Of a stretch of DNA of 64,000 nucleotides, positions 1 through 10,398 are shown one piece after another. The stretch is from Prevotellaceae bacterium UBA7017 (GTDB lineage: Bacteria > Bacteroidota > Bacteroidia > Bacteroidales > Bacteroidaceae), in NCBI GenBank assembly GCA_002449535.1, contig DJWZ01000118.1:1-64000 (forward strand). Direction: 5' to 3'. Both the position numbers and the translations under genes were made by a program. The notes under the pieces were generated by a model, which was not told the DNA's origin, did not search any database, and saw only the letters and a list, made by a program, of their open reading frames with translations. Each line of letters begins with the position of its first letter. Within the stretch, counting starts at the first letter, position 1.

Positions 1-3000
1 GTGCCGGTATAGAACATATAGTCTGACACGTCAGTCTTTCCCTCATTGAAATCAAATGTCACAGAAATAGTTTTATGCAGCCAACCATTGTAGAATGACA
101 TAACCACAGAATTAGGCTGTATCATGTTCCTGTCATATATTAAAGATTTTGTCTCAGACTGCATTTCTATGCCGGTTTGTGTGGTTAACTTAGCAAAAAC
201 GTTATGGCTGGACAAGTTATTCGGGTTGACCAAATCAACCGTTGTTGCCCAAGAACCATTAGCGTATGCTGTCGTTTGTCCTGCAACATTTCCATCTACA
301 TATACATCAACTTTCGACTTACCAACAGCTGTACCACTAACAGGGATTGCTGTTTTGGCGACTACGGAAGGAATACTTACAGACAAATCCTTTGCTGTAA
401 AATATACATTACCTATAGGTTGAGTATATTCTTTACCTGCCAATGTGAATTGTACATTTGCAGTAGCGCTGTGTGTACCACCTGCTGTCGGTATGAAGCA
501 GAAACGTACACGCTCACTATAGTTGTCAAGAGGGATAGTAACTTTGTTGTTATCAAAAGTATAGGTCGATATACTACTGCCCACCATTACGGAGTTATCT
601 ACAAACGAACTCTCTTCTGGCAAGTTGACTATCAGTTTCACATTACTAATACTATTATCGTATGCGCTCTTGAAATCAACGCGACCAGTCAGGGTTAAGT
701 AATTACCTACCGTTATCTGTGATTTATTGAGTGATACAGAGGTATTACTACCAGTATAGTACAACTTTGTTTCGTCAAGGAATGGAATCATCGGGTTATT
801 GATAGCGGTGTATGCACCACTCTGAACAGTAACCTTGTTCTTAACGAAATCAACACCTTCGCGCAGACCGACACCACTGAACTGAGATAGTGTTGCTACG
901 CTGTTGAAGAACTGGCTGTTCGCCATAGTAACCAACGTGTATTCACCGTCTGTCAGCTCACTGATAGTCAGCTGTGCTCCGTTATAGTCATACTTCTTAA
1001 CGAGTCTTTCATCGCCATTATAGAGGATACCTACAACACTGCTGTTCTCTGTCTGAGAGAACTGGGCTGTGATACCACCCAGCTGAACGATAGGCAGAGT
1101 AACTGATGCTGCATCCTTGTCGTCAACAGTTGCTGTTGCAGTAACGGGTATGAACTTACCGTTCTTGCTTGTTGCTGTTATGGCGAGTTCTGTACCTGCT
1201 GGCAACGACTCCATGAGTACTATCTGCGGATACTGTACGTTGAACTCTGTCACCTGTTGCTGTGCCGTCTTGTCCACAATGGTGTAAGTTACGTTAGTAT
1301 AGTCGTTGTAGAACGACTGTTGCTCACCGTCAACAGGTTTGTAAGTCATATTCAGCGTTATTGTCGTTCCGTTGATGTCCTTCAGCTCGAAGGTCGGAAT
1401 CTCAGCCGTGAGAGTTTCTAACGTCAAGGTCTGGCTTACGAAGTCTGTCATTGATGCCGTGATGTCACTCTTAGCCTCAAATACAGTTTGCTGCCATTGT
1501 CCCTGGTTGTTAGTCTTCACCGTGAACGTCTTCGAATATAGTCCGTTCAGCATCTGGCTGATAGCTATTGTCGCACCGTTGATAGCCTTACCTGTCTTAA
1601 CGTTGAGAACCTTTCCGCTGATAGTCATCTGCGGGATATCCTTCAACGTATAAGTGATGTCATTCTGTGTCAGAACAGTGTAGAGTGAATCCTCTGGCAA
1701 CAGGTACTGCATAGCGAGCTGCTGCGGCAGCGTAATGCGGAACTTAACCTGCGAATTCTCTATCTGTCCTGTCAGTGTTGTACCCTTTGTCAGATAGGTG
1801 TCCTTCTGGTCCATCCATGTTATGACAGTCTGCGAAGTCACATCGTCTCCGTTAGGAGTCTTCACAGAGAGTGTCAGTGTGCGTGGTACCATAAGGTTCT
1901 CAAAGGTTACACTTACATCATGGTCAACGATGTCAATGCCGTCAATCTCACCAAATATATCACCCTTTGCGTTCTTCAGGTACACGTTGTATGACGTGCG
2001 ATGAATAAGACTGTTAAACGTATATGTAGTACGGTTTGTCACTACATAGCGCTGCTTCTGTCCACTCTTGGTGTTGATGAGCTCTATATACATATCATTA
2101 TATATAGCAGGATCTGTACCCTCTGGTAAGTTAACCTCCAGCGCACTTACCTGTCCGCTCAATGGCAGAATAGTAAAGTCTTTCCATCCCGGAGCCTCCT
2201 GATACTGGGCGAGTGCCTCTGCCGGCACATAGACTATAGAGTCGCCGATATTCTCAAATGCCCTGTCACCTATGGTTGGTGGAGTCTTGGCATAACAGCT
2301 GATGCTCGACAGGTTAGTACAACCCCCGAAGGCATAGTACTCTATCGATTCTATTCCAGCCGGAAGTGCAACAGATGTCAGCACAGTGTTACCATTGAAG
2401 TTGTACGAAGGAACAGAAGTCATTCCGTAGGTACGGCTCATGTCTAAGAACGTACAGTTCTGGTAGTTGTTAACAACACCCCAGTCATACTGGCTGACAG
2501 GACCCGATACGGTTATCATCTGAACCTTGTCGCGATTACTGCTACCACCTATAGCGTTATATATAGCATTGCTAAGGTTACCTGGCGTAAAGTCGTCAAC
2601 TATCACCTCTCCGGTTTGCGGATTCCAATAGTTGCTGTTCGGGTTCGACGGGTTCGACGGGTTATAGTCATATACTGCTACCAGTTTCACATGCTCTGCA
2701 GGCATCTGGAAACGATAGCTGCGGTCTGTGCTGACGGTCTCGCCGTCGCGAAGCCACTCACGGAATACATATCCTTGGTTTGCATAAGCATAGATAGTAT
2801 TCCAACGATTTGCAACAACATCGGTCTCAGTGTTCCAGTTGAACGAGCCCGCATTGGCAGGATGAGTTTCCAATACCACCTTATAATATACAATGGCGGT
2901 ATCGGGGTTAGCCGGACTTGTCGGATCATAATGATATACAGCCTTCAGCTCTGCATCATGGTCGGGCATCGTAAGGTAGAAACTACGATTTACCGATAGC

Positions 3001-3995
3001 AGCGTGTCAGCCGACATCCACTTATCGAACACGAAGCCTGTGTTATTATAGGTATTTATATACACCCTCTGTCCAGCCTCAACTTTTTCTCCACTCGTGC
3101 GGTTGAAAGAGCCTGCACCTGCAGGTTCGCTGATGAATGTCAGCGTATGAGTATTCTTCACTTCCGGGTCAGCGGGATTGGCAGGGTCAAAATCGAACAC
3201 AGCTACCAGAGCCACATCCTCCGCGGGCATAGTGTAGGTAAAGTTTGTTGAGGTAGATACAGCTGTTCCGTTAGCCGTCCACTGTTTGAAACGGTACTCG
3301 CTACTGTTAGAGTAGGCTCTCACATTGATTGTAGAACCTGCCTGTAACGACTGCGTTGCAGACTGGTTGGTGTATCCTGCATTTGCAGGTGTCACACCTA
3401 TCGACAGGTTATACAACTGTACCGGTTCAGGGTCCTCACCGCCACCACCACCTTCGGTGGTATAGTTATAGGTAAAGCCGTAGAATCCGAGCTTCGTTCC
3501 GGCAGCCGTCACCGTATAGGTCTTGCCGGCAGTCACGTTAAAAGAGTATGTACCGTAGTACTTGGTTGCAACGGTGATACCATTATAATTACTCAGAGCA
3601 ACGCCATCCTCAAGGACATAGAATCCCTTGTCTGCATTGAGGATAACGCCGACGGTTACTTCACCATCATACACGGGGTTGATGATATAAGCTGTTCCCG
3701 CATTTCCTGCTGCATTTCCATTGGCTCCATTGCCTGACGTATAAGCAGAGAAGCCGCTCACTTTACTTGAGGACACCGCAGCATTATAGTCGGCTTCTCC
3801 AGCGAAACCGAACGTAAGCGTAGCAACAGCTTCACTGGACTGGTCACCGTATGCAGTAACCTGGTCTCCGGCAGCATGTGTCTCGCCGGCTTGCAGCTTA
3901 TAGCTTGCCGTGTAGCTGTCCGCTGCCCAGCTTGCCTGTGCGAAGAACACAAGCAGGCTGGTACAGACAGTTATATAATTTAATAATCGTTTCAT
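1..3995 (-). CDS. Large secreted BspA-like/InlB-repeat protein, 3' part beyond window
   Basis: The frame is open from the ATG at 3995 to the left edge, at least 1,331 codons. Residues 1-24 form a signal peptide (MKRLLNYITV...FFAQASWA). About residues 190-450 hold three divergent InlB B-type repeats, each ending in a TMPxxxxxLxAVxxxDP pattern. About 455-600 is a BspA-type LRR_5 segment (for example LPAGIESIEYYAFGGCTNLS). Near 780-830 there is a carboxypeptidase-regulatory-like segment (ISGKVLNVKTGKAINGATI), followed by long beta-rich, Ig-like stretches. No catalytic domain is visible in the part seen. It is probably a cell-surface adhesin or binding protein. It lies 38 bp downstream of another LRR_5 protein and shares its AAAAACCAAA leader. 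The C-terminal anchor or sorting signal is outside the window. Confidence 0.85.
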   Translation of the reverse strand, partial: MKRLLNYITVCTSLLVFFAQASWAADSYTASYKLQAGETHAAGDQVTAYGDQSSEAVATLTFGFAGEADYNAAVSSSKVSGFSAYTSGNGANGNAAGNAGTAYIINPVYDGEVTVGVILNADKGFYVLEDGVALSNYNGITVATKYYGTYSFNVTAGKTYTVTAAGTKLGFYGFTYNYTTEGGGGGEDPEPVQLYNLSIGVTPANAGYTNQSATQSLQAGSTINVRAYSNSSEYRFKQWTANGTAVSTSTNFTYTMPAEDVALVAVFDFDPANPADPEVKNTHTLTFISEPAGAGSFNRTSGEKVEAGQRVYINTYNNTGFVFDKWMSADTLLSVNRSFYLTMPDHDAELKAVYHYDPTSPANPDTAIVYYKVVLETHPANAGSFNWNTETDVVANRWNTIYAYANQGYVFREWLRDGETVSTDRSYRFQMPAEHVKLVAVYDYNPSNPSNPNSNYWNPQTGEVIVDDFTPGNLSNAIYNAIGGSSNRDKVQMITVSGPVSQYDWGVVNNYQNCTFLDMSRTYGMTSVPSYNFNGNTVLTSVALPAGIESIEYYAFGGCTNLSSISCYAKTPPTIGDRAFENIGDSIVYVPAEALAQYQEAPGWKDFTILPLSGQVSALEVNLPEGTDPAIYNDMYIELINTKSGQKQRYVVTNRTTYTFNSLIHRTSYNVYLKNAKGDIFGEIDGIDIVDHDVSVTFENLMVPRTLTLSVKTPNGDDVTSQTVITWMDQKDTYLTKGTTLTGQIENSQVKFRITLPQQLAMQYLLPEDSLYTVLTQNDITYTLKDIPQMTISGKVLNVKTGKAINGATIAISQMLNGLYSKTFTVKTNNQGQWQQTVFEAKSDITASMTDFVSQTLTLETLTAEIPTFELKDINGTTITLNMTYKPVDGEQQSFYNDYTNVTYTIVDKTAQQQVTEFNVQYPQIVLMESLPAGTELAITATSKNGKFIPVTATATVDDKDAASVTLPIVQLGGITAQFSQTENSSVVGILYNGDERLVKKYDYNGAQLTISELTDGEYTLVTMANSQFFNSVATLSQFSGVGLREGVDFVKNKVTVQSGAYTAINNPMIPFLDETKLYYTGSNTSVSLNKSQITVGNYLTLTGRVDFKSAYDNSISNVKLIVNLPEESSFVDNSVMVGSSISTYTFDNNKVTIPLDNYSERVRFCFIPTAGGTHSATANVQFTLAGKEYTQPIGNVYFTAKDLSVSIPSVVAKTAIPVSGTAVGKSKVDVYVDGNVAGQTTAYANGSWATTVDLVNPNNLSSHNVFAKLTTQTGIEMQSETKSLIYDRNMIQPNSVVMSFYNGWLHKTISVTFDFNEGKTDVSDYMFYTG

Positions 3996-4033
3996 AAGCA
4001 TTTGGTTTTTACGTTATAACAATGCTTAGTTAC

Positions 4034-7000
4034 TTATTTTACTACGGTCTTCCTACCGTTCTGGATATAGATACCACGCATGTTAGCATTTACACGCTGA
4101 CCATTGAGATTGTAGATAGGAGCATCCTTGTCAAGACCATTGTTGCCGATGATGCTGATACCTGTTGTTTCACCGTCACCGATGCGGATTGCGAAGCGGC
4201 CCTCTATAGTACCTGCCTCAGCGTAGAAGGAGTATCCCTCTGTACCGTCAATACGAGTTTCTTCACCTGTCTGGCGGTCAATGAGGTATATCTCGTTCAT
4301 CACCTTCGTATCAAGGGCAAGAGTATATGTGCCGTTAGCCTTTATCTGCATTCCCAGTTCTACGATGCCGTCGAACAGAGGACGCTCATTGATAGCATAG
4401 CGAACGTTGTCAAGTACAGTGTAGAGTTCTATAGCGCTTTCCTCTGTACTCATAAACTTGCTTGCATCGTGGCTTGCCTCATAGTCCATCTTTGTCATTG
4501 GGTTGATAACGAAACGTGTCTGGTCCTTAACGTCGTTGCCGCTAAGTGTCAGGTTAAATACGCTACGGTTGCTGGTCAACGGAACGTTGTTTACAACAAC
4601 TTCTTCAATGTCGCGTATCTCCATATCAATCTGACGACCTTCCTTGCGGAATGTGATAGACTCCTGGTCAATAGGCTTCTGCAAGAAGAATGCCTGTCCT
4701 GGGTTCAGTATGTAAGCATCGTCTTGTGGTGAGTAAGCCTGGTAGTTACCATTGTAAGCATTCCATACAGTGATAGGTGCTGTTGTCTTCATAGCACGGA
4801 TATCATAGTATGCTGGGAATGGGTTACCGATGAAGTTCCATGAGCGGTTATGCTCGAACTCACTCTCGTAGTTGTTAAGAGCTATCTCTAAGTCTTCGTT
4901 TGCGAAGATGTTGTTCTTGTTAACTGTCTGTTGAGCCTCAATCTGGAAGTTGTTATAGTCACGATTTCCATCGGTTGAAGCACTCTGCCAGATGTAACCC
5001 TGACCAGCCTGCAGAACGTCGTCAGCAGTCATGTTAACCCATGTTTCGCCAGTCATTCCCTGTGCTCGCTTCTCTCCGTCATACTTACGGATTACGAATG
5101 GTGTAGCTGCGTCATCCATAGGAATGATGTCGCCTACTCTGACGTCGAATGGCAGTGAGATGAAGTCCCATACATTAGTGCGGGTCTTAAGGTTAATCCA
5201 AACCTTGTCGGCACGAGCGTTAGCAAGATTCTTCAATACTGCATAGCAGTTGTCACGGTCATAGTAGTAGTTACCTGTTGAACTGTCGTACTTACCATTA
5301 TACCTTGCCTGATAAGCATCCCAGTTAAGTACGAAGTTTGAAGCTGAGAGTGTAGAATTTCCGGAAACGGTAAGAGCAGCTGCCGAACCAACATATACGT
5401 TAGGACGATAGTCAAGGCTCAACTCATCGGGCCATGTCAGACGGTAGTCGGTTACTACATATATATTCTCCGGCATGATGTCGGCGGTTACGATATTGAA
5501 GGCTGTCCACCTTTCTGCCAGCTGATAAACTGCCTTTGAGAGTGCAGGTACTGTCAGCGTACACTGTGCCTCATAGCCGTCTCCAATAATATCACTGTTA
5601 TTAGCATTTGCAGGAACTATAGCCTTAGCAGTCATCTTTTTAAGGTTTCGACATGCATAGAACGAATTTAAGATTGACTGCAACGAACTTGGCAGAACTA
5701 CTTCTTCAAGGGCATCACAGTAACCGAATGCATACGAACCAAGTGTTGTCAGACCTTCTGGGAGTTCAACGCGTGTCAAAGCATCACAGTTCTGGAAAGC
5801 ACTTTCAGAAATGGTCTGCAGGGTAGCGGGGAGTGTAAGTTCTGACAGTAATCTGCATCCATAGAATGCTTCACGACTTATCTGTGTCAGTCCGTCTGCG
5901 AAAGTTACCTTCTGCAGCTTCACCTGACCGGAGAAGGCGCTGACTCCGAGTTTCGTAAGTGCTGCCGGGAATGTTACCTCTTTCAGACTACCAGCAATGC
6001 TATTGTAGTAAGAGCAGTAGAATGCTTCGGCACTGATGTTCTCCAATGTCTCTGGGAATACTATTCTTTCAAGACTGCGGCAGTTACGGAATGCTCCGGT
6101 ATTGATGACGCGCAGCTGCGGTGACAGCGCTACGTCCTTCAATGAAGTACATCCCTCAAAGACGTACTTGCCAAGTGCTGTCATCTGGTTTGGCAGTACC
6201 ACCTTCTCAAGAGACGTCATGCCCTGGAACTGGTACTCGGCAAACGTTGTTACATTAGTCGCCGCCATATTAAGCTCCATGAGGTTCGCAAGGTTCTTAA
6301 TAGTAGTAAAGTCTGTACTATTGAGCTTACCACTTACTCTTAGACCCTTTACGTCAGTAAGATTTGCTGTACGATCGAGGATGAGATAACCGAGTGTTCC
6401 AGCCTCTGTTACGTCGATAGTCAGATAAACCTGTGCGAGGAGGTAGTTGTAACGGTTCATCTGGGCAGTCAGAGTAGCGATGTCGTTTGCAGAATATGCT
6501 CCTGAAGCCATTCCATCGCGTATTTCGCCAACCTTTGCCGTTGCCTCAGCAGCGTACGTCGCGTCGGCATTCGGATTCTGCTGTATTGTGTTCTCAACAG
6601 CCTGTAACAATCTTTCCAATGTCTGATACTGCATATCAAGAGCAACAACAGCATCGGTCTGGGTCTTCATATTTCTCAAAGCTGCCTTCAGCACCTCCTT
6701 GCCAGACTCAGCAGTAAGTGCGCGTGCCTCCTCGATGAGTGCAGCAAGTTCTGCCTTGCCCTTAACATTCTGATAAGCCAACGCTGCAATTGCTGTCTCG
6801 CTGGCAACTATCTGCGATGCAATGCGTTCAACGAGTTCTGTCTCTGACGGATTGTCGAAGTATATCGTTATTGAACTGATATTGCAGGTATTATTTTTAT
6901 CTGTATTAGTAAATATAACTTCGTCGGCATCACCTTCCCATGTAGTTGAATTCTTCATTGTTCCGGTACTTGCAGAGAGGGTTCTGCTGTTATTTCCATT

Positions 7001-8923
7001 AAATTCAATAGAAACAATAGGCATTTCGTTAGAACGCACTGTCATCGTGTTACCTGAATATAAATAGAGGTAGTCATAGTTGCTCTCTGGCGTGTAGTTG
7101 CTATTAGGTCCAGAAGCAATGAGAACATTAGCATTTTGTCCGTTAATCCATTCGTTACCATTCCATGTACGCCACCCGCTACTATATCTCAAATTGATTG
7201 TCTCTGATGGCAGTACGGCATTTGTAAGTACATCATTTATCACCTGACGAAGTGTTGTTGTTGCAGCGGTCATAGTCTCATCTACTTCTGTAGCAAGAGC
7301 CTCTTCTGCTGCGGTGATAGCTCCTTCAAGCTGGTTAACACCTGTTGGTGTAAGCTTTGTATTGTTCAATATGGTCCTTGCCTCAGCGATAGTGTTATAC
7401 AGCTCATAGTAAGCCGCAGACTTATCATCTACTGGATCAGCAGTAGCAATCTCAAGTGCGCCGCCTTCCTCGTTAATAACTTTCACGCTCTGTGCTTCCG
7501 TTGAGGTGAAGTAAATTCCGCTCCATGATATTTTACTACCACAAGCCATAGCCAGATATGTGCTGCCTGCTTTAACCTTGAAGTATATCACTCCAAGTCC
7601 GTTGCCTGCTGTTGATGCTTCTGGATCACCTGTATAATTACGAATTAGCCAATCTACAGGTTCGGTAATATAGTAACCATCGTTTGGTTTTATTTCTCCT
7701 GCTATTACATTATTAACAGCACTTTCGTAGATGCTTTCCAAAGCATACTTATATCCTATTGGCAAACCATCTTCAAATACCATATATGCCTTGTTGGTTG
7801 ACAACTTAGCAGGAATATAAATCCATCCGTCTTTCTTGGCAACGACCTTTACTGCCCAACCATTCGCAGGAGGCATTAAGGACAAAGCAGGACTGTTGCC
7901 ATCAACATCCTTCGGGTTTGTATTGCCTTGAACAGCATTACTGGTACTGAAGGTATTGTCTCCTATTATAACATAGGTATAATCGTCATTCCTAGCAGAA
8001 ATAGTTCTTATATTATTCTCAAAGGGGTTATAGACATCCATGTTCTCTCCGCTGTACCACTGGAAATCTGCACCTATCGGAGTAGATTCACTATATATTC
8101 CATATTGTTCTCCATCCATCTGGAAGGCTTCAGTAATACCAGGTATTATGGTTCCGCCACCACCAGAATTTGAAGTTGTAATTTTCATTCTCCAACCTTG
8201 AGAAATGTCCTTGCCACCAGCCCACGTAGCAGTGATGTTGAATATTCTACCGGTCTGAGTCAGGTCAACCATAAAGTTGCCGCCTTCGTCTGCTGAAAGC
8301 CATGAAGGAATGTTGCCATCAATAGTTACTTCATAGTAGCCAATCCAAGTGTTGAAGTTTGGACGAAGCTTGAATTGCCATAAGTTATCATCAAATTCAT
8401 AACCTGTCAGGTCGATGGTCGCTGTGAATGTCTTACCTCCAACGAGGGTAAATTCAGAGCCATCGGGCAAACCCCATCCGTTATGATTACCAGAAATACC
8501 GAGTGATTTCACTTCCGCATCGGGAATCACAATGTAATTTTCAGTAACATCTTCAAGGCTTACATAACCACTACCATCGTCCCAATTAAGTATGAAATAG
8601 CGGTCTGAAGTAACATTATCAACATTGGATGTCTGTCTGGGTCTTTCTATATTACCATCGTTGAACAAGTAACTTATATACTCAACAGACTCTGGGAAAG
8701 AATACTTCCAGAACAAGTCACCAGTAGCAGGATCAGTCCAAGTTTCTGTAAACTGATTCGCGCCAGGCCAGCTGCCAACATTGTAATCAACACCATCGCT
8801 GGCACCCCATGACCAAATGTATGGAGCAGTTTCTGCCTGAACATAAACAGTAATACTTTTTGCCATCACTACTCCACATACCATGAGGAGAGTGGCCATG
8901 ATGAATAAGTGAATCTTTTTCAT
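4034..8923 (-). CDS. Giant secreted protein with CBM26-like and LRR_5 (BspA) regions
   Basis: 1,629 aa. Residues 1-21 are a signal peptide ending VVMA. Residues 22-105 resemble a starch-binding module 26 (aromatic-rich WSWG, WPG, FNDG motifs). A second beta-rich carbohydrate-module-like segment (ISGNHNGWGLPDG) follows at about 140-250. A helical FIVAR-like stretch sits near 500-570 and another helical stretch near 690-820. About 835-1155 are LRR_5 repeats of the BspA type with the recurrent F.GC.SL..V.LP pattern. The C-terminus ends in IYNLNGQRV...GIYIQNGRKTVVK, a short tail common on secreted Prevotella proteins that resembles T9SS sorting tails; its function here is inferred. No hydrolase domain is apparent, so a glycan-binding or adhesive surface protein is likely. 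Confidence 0.85.
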   Translation of the reverse strand: MKKIHLFIMATLLMVCGVVMAKSITVYVQAETAPYIWSWGASDGVDYNVGSWPGANQFTETWTDPATGDLFWKYSFPESVEYISYLFNDGNIERPRQTSNVDNVTSDRYFILNWDDGSGYVSLEDVTENYIVIPDAEVKSLGISGNHNGWGLPDGSEFTLVGGKTFTATIDLTGYEFDDNLWQFKLRPNFNTWIGYYEVTIDGNIPSWLSADEGGNFMVDLTQTGRIFNITATWAGGKDISQGWRMKITTSNSGGGGTIIPGITEAFQMDGEQYGIYSESTPIGADFQWYSGENMDVYNPFENNIRTISARNDDYTYVIIGDNTFSTSNAVQGNTNPKDVDGNSPALSLMPPANGWAVKVVAKKDGWIYIPAKLSTNKAYMVFEDGLPIGYKYALESIYESAVNNVIAGEIKPNDGYYITEPVDWLIRNYTGDPEASTAGNGLGVIYFKVKAGSTYLAMACGSKISWSGIYFTSTEAQSVKVINEEGGALEIATADPVDDKSAAYYELYNTIAEARTILNNTKLTPTGVNQLEGAITAAEEALATEVDETMTAATTTLRQVINDVLTNAVLPSETINLRYSSGWRTWNGNEWINGQNANVLIASGPNSNYTPESNYDYLYLYSGNTMTVRSNEMPIVSIEFNGNNSRTLSASTGTMKNSTTWEGDADEVIFTNTDKNNTCNISSITIYFDNPSETELVERIASQIVASETAIAALAYQNVKGKAELAALIEEARALTAESGKEVLKAALRNMKTQTDAVVALDMQYQTLERLLQAVENTIQQNPNADATYAAEATAKVGEIRDGMASGAYSANDIATLTAQMNRYNYLLAQVYLTIDVTEAGTLGYLILDRTANLTDVKGLRVSGKLNSTDFTTIKNLANLMELNMAATNVTTFAEYQFQGMTSLEKVVLPNQMTALGKYVFEGCTSLKDVALSPQLRVINTGAFRNCRSLERIVFPETLENISAEAFYCSYYNSIAGSLKEVTFPAALTKLGVSAFSGQVKLQKVTFADGLTQISREAFYGCRLLSELTLPATLQTISESAFQNCDALTRVELPEGLTTLGSYAFGYCDALEEVVLPSSLQSILNSFYACRNLKKMTAKAIVPANANNSDIIGDGYEAQCTLTVPALSKAVYQLAERWTAFNIVTADIMPENIYVVTDYRLTWPDELSLDYRPNVYVGSAAALTVSGNSTLSASNFVLNWDAYQARYNGKYDSSTGNYYYDRDNCYAVLKNLANARADKVWINLKTRTNVWDFISLPFDVRVGDIIPMDDAATPFVIRKYDGEKRAQGMTGETWVNMTADDVLQAGQGYIWQSASTDGNRDYNNFQIEAQQTVNKNNIFANEDLEIALNNYESEFEHNRSWNFIGNPFPAYYDIRAMKTTAPITVWNAYNGNYQAYSPQDDAYILNPGQAFFLQKPIDQESITFRKEGRQIDMEIRDIEEVVVNNVPLTSNRSVFNLTLSGNDVKDQTRFVINPMTKMDYEASHDASKFMSTEESAIELYTVLDNVRYAINERPLFDGIVELGMQIKANGTYTLALDTKVMNEIYLIDRQTGEETRIDGTEGYSFYAEAGTIEGRFAIRIGDGETTGISIIGNNGLDKDAPIYNLNGQRVNANMRGIYIQNGRKTVVK

Positions 8924-8969
8924 AGGTTTGGTTTTTAGTTATGTATATTGGTTTATTATCTTTCTTCTA

Positions 8970-10373
8970 TTACCATGTGATATTCATACCCATTACGAAG
9001 TTAGCGTTAGAGGTAAGAGGAATAAACTCCTTTGTAGTCTTGCCCAGGATGTGGTCCATACCGAGGAAGAAATTGAAGCCCTTCGGGTGAACGTTAAGAA
9101 CCCATCCCATGCTGGCGGTAAAACTGTTGACGCTGAAGTTCACGCCGCCATCGAGCCATTTCAGGGGTACCCAGTTGGCGCTCAGACGGGCATCGGTCCA
9201 GGAATAAGGTCCGCGGAAGCGGCTGCTGCTCAGGAAACCGAAGGTAATCCTACGATAGGCAGGCAGGTTATACTCTGCACCGAGGTTCATAGTAGCACCG
9301 ATGCCGGTGGTTCGTCCACCCGCGTCGGTGACGGTCTGCAGATTGGCGAAGTCGATTAACTGATCCTTGTAGTTGTCGCCTTGATTCTTGAAGGAATTAG
9401 GGCTATTCTTGGATACTTCTGCATCATGGAAGCCGTCGAACTCGAAAGGTTTGCCGGTACTTTCGGCACGCATATCGGTGTTCCAGTGGATAAAGCCAAG
9501 GTCAAGGAGTGCGGCACTGACTTTCCAGTCCTCATTTATTTTATATACAGCACCTAAATCTACTGCCATACCGAAGCCTCCGACACCGCCGTTTTTCACA
9601 TCTACACCCTTTACACGATTGTACGTGCCGCGGTCAGGGTTATTATACTCTTTTTCTTCCATTTTGTACTTCCAGCCCTTGACAGAAGCATCGACAGTAG
9701 CCTTGCCGGAGATAATCCACTTGTTTGCATCCTTGAGGTTGGCGGTGAGGCCTTCGAACTTCGCGTCAGCACGTCCACCACCGAAGAGGAGCTTGAACTT
9801 GGCACCAACACGCCACTTCTCGTCAAGCTGACGGGAGTGACCGAAGGCCAACTCCACGTAAGCCTGGGCGTTAGCGTTGATATCGCCGATATCGTAAGTG
9901 TTATTGCCTGTATTCCTTGCGAACTCGAAGAACTCGTAAGGAATGGAAGTACCGAAAGCCACCTTGGTATTCAGTTCTACGGTGTTGTAACCGCCGAAGC
10001 CCTTAAAACCGACGGATACTATAGGGATATTTATATCGCCGACAACACGGTTGTTGCCTGACGACAGTCCACCAAGAGCATCACCAGTGGGAATGCCGGG
10101 ATGCATAAAGGTTACCAACGACTTTCCGGTGTTTATCCCGTATTCACTGCTCTTGAACAGTACGTCGCGGACACCGAAGTTTCCCTGAACCTTCACGTTT
10201 AAGTTACCCAAGACAGGAATGGCGCTATAGCCTTCATCATTGCCATAGGCAGGGTTCATGGTATGTCGGTAATTATAGCCTTCCGTAAAGTAGGCTGAAT
10301 TCAATGTCTGTGCCATAGTAGCAGTACTTATTGAAAGTATTGCCACAGCCATTATATATTTTTTTGCGTTCAT
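8970..10373 (-). CDS. DUF5723-like outer-membrane beta-barrel protein
   Basis: 467 aa with an N-terminal signal peptide ending TMAQ. The mature part is aromatic- and glycine-rich with alternating beta-strand patterning and begins LNSAYFTEGYNYRHTMNPAY, typical of DUF5723 proteins of Bacteroidetes, which are predicted outer-membrane barrels. It ends in a strand-like VMGMNITW with a terminal aromatic residue, as barrels do. It starts 25 bp after the stop of the upstream lipoprotein gene, so the two are probably co-transcribed and may form one envelope assembly. No enzymatic motif was seen. The family name is from recognition of the pattern; the molecular role is unknown. Confidence 0.8.
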   Translation of the reverse strand: MNAKKYIMAVAILSISTATMAQTLNSAYFTEGYNYRHTMNPAYGNDEGYSAIPVLGNLNVKVQGNFGVRDVLFKSSEYGINTGKSLVTFMHPGIPTGDALGGLSSGNNRVVGDINIPIVSVGFKGFGGYNTVELNTKVAFGTSIPYEFFEFARNTGNNTYDIGDINANAQAYVELAFGHSRQLDEKWRVGAKFKLLFGGGRADAKFEGLTANLKDANKWIISGKATVDASVKGWKYKMEEKEYNNPDRGTYNRVKGVDVKNGGVGGFGMAVDLGAVYKINEDWKVSAALLDLGFIHWNTDMRAESTGKPFEFDGFHDAEVSKNSPNSFKNQGDNYKDQLIDFANLQTVTDAGGRTTGIGATMNLGAEYNLPAYRRITFGFLSSSRFRGPYSWTDARLSANWVPLKWLDGGVNFSVNSFTASMGWVLNVHPKGFNFFLGMDHILGKTTKEFIPLTSNANFVMGMNITW

Positions 10374-10398
10374 AGTCTATTTACATTAAGGTTAAACA

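Noticed and set aside
204..698. Plus-strand open frames within 1-4000
   Set aside because: They are antisense shadows of the long minus-strand surface-protein frame, with low-complexity Cys/Tyr-rich translations.
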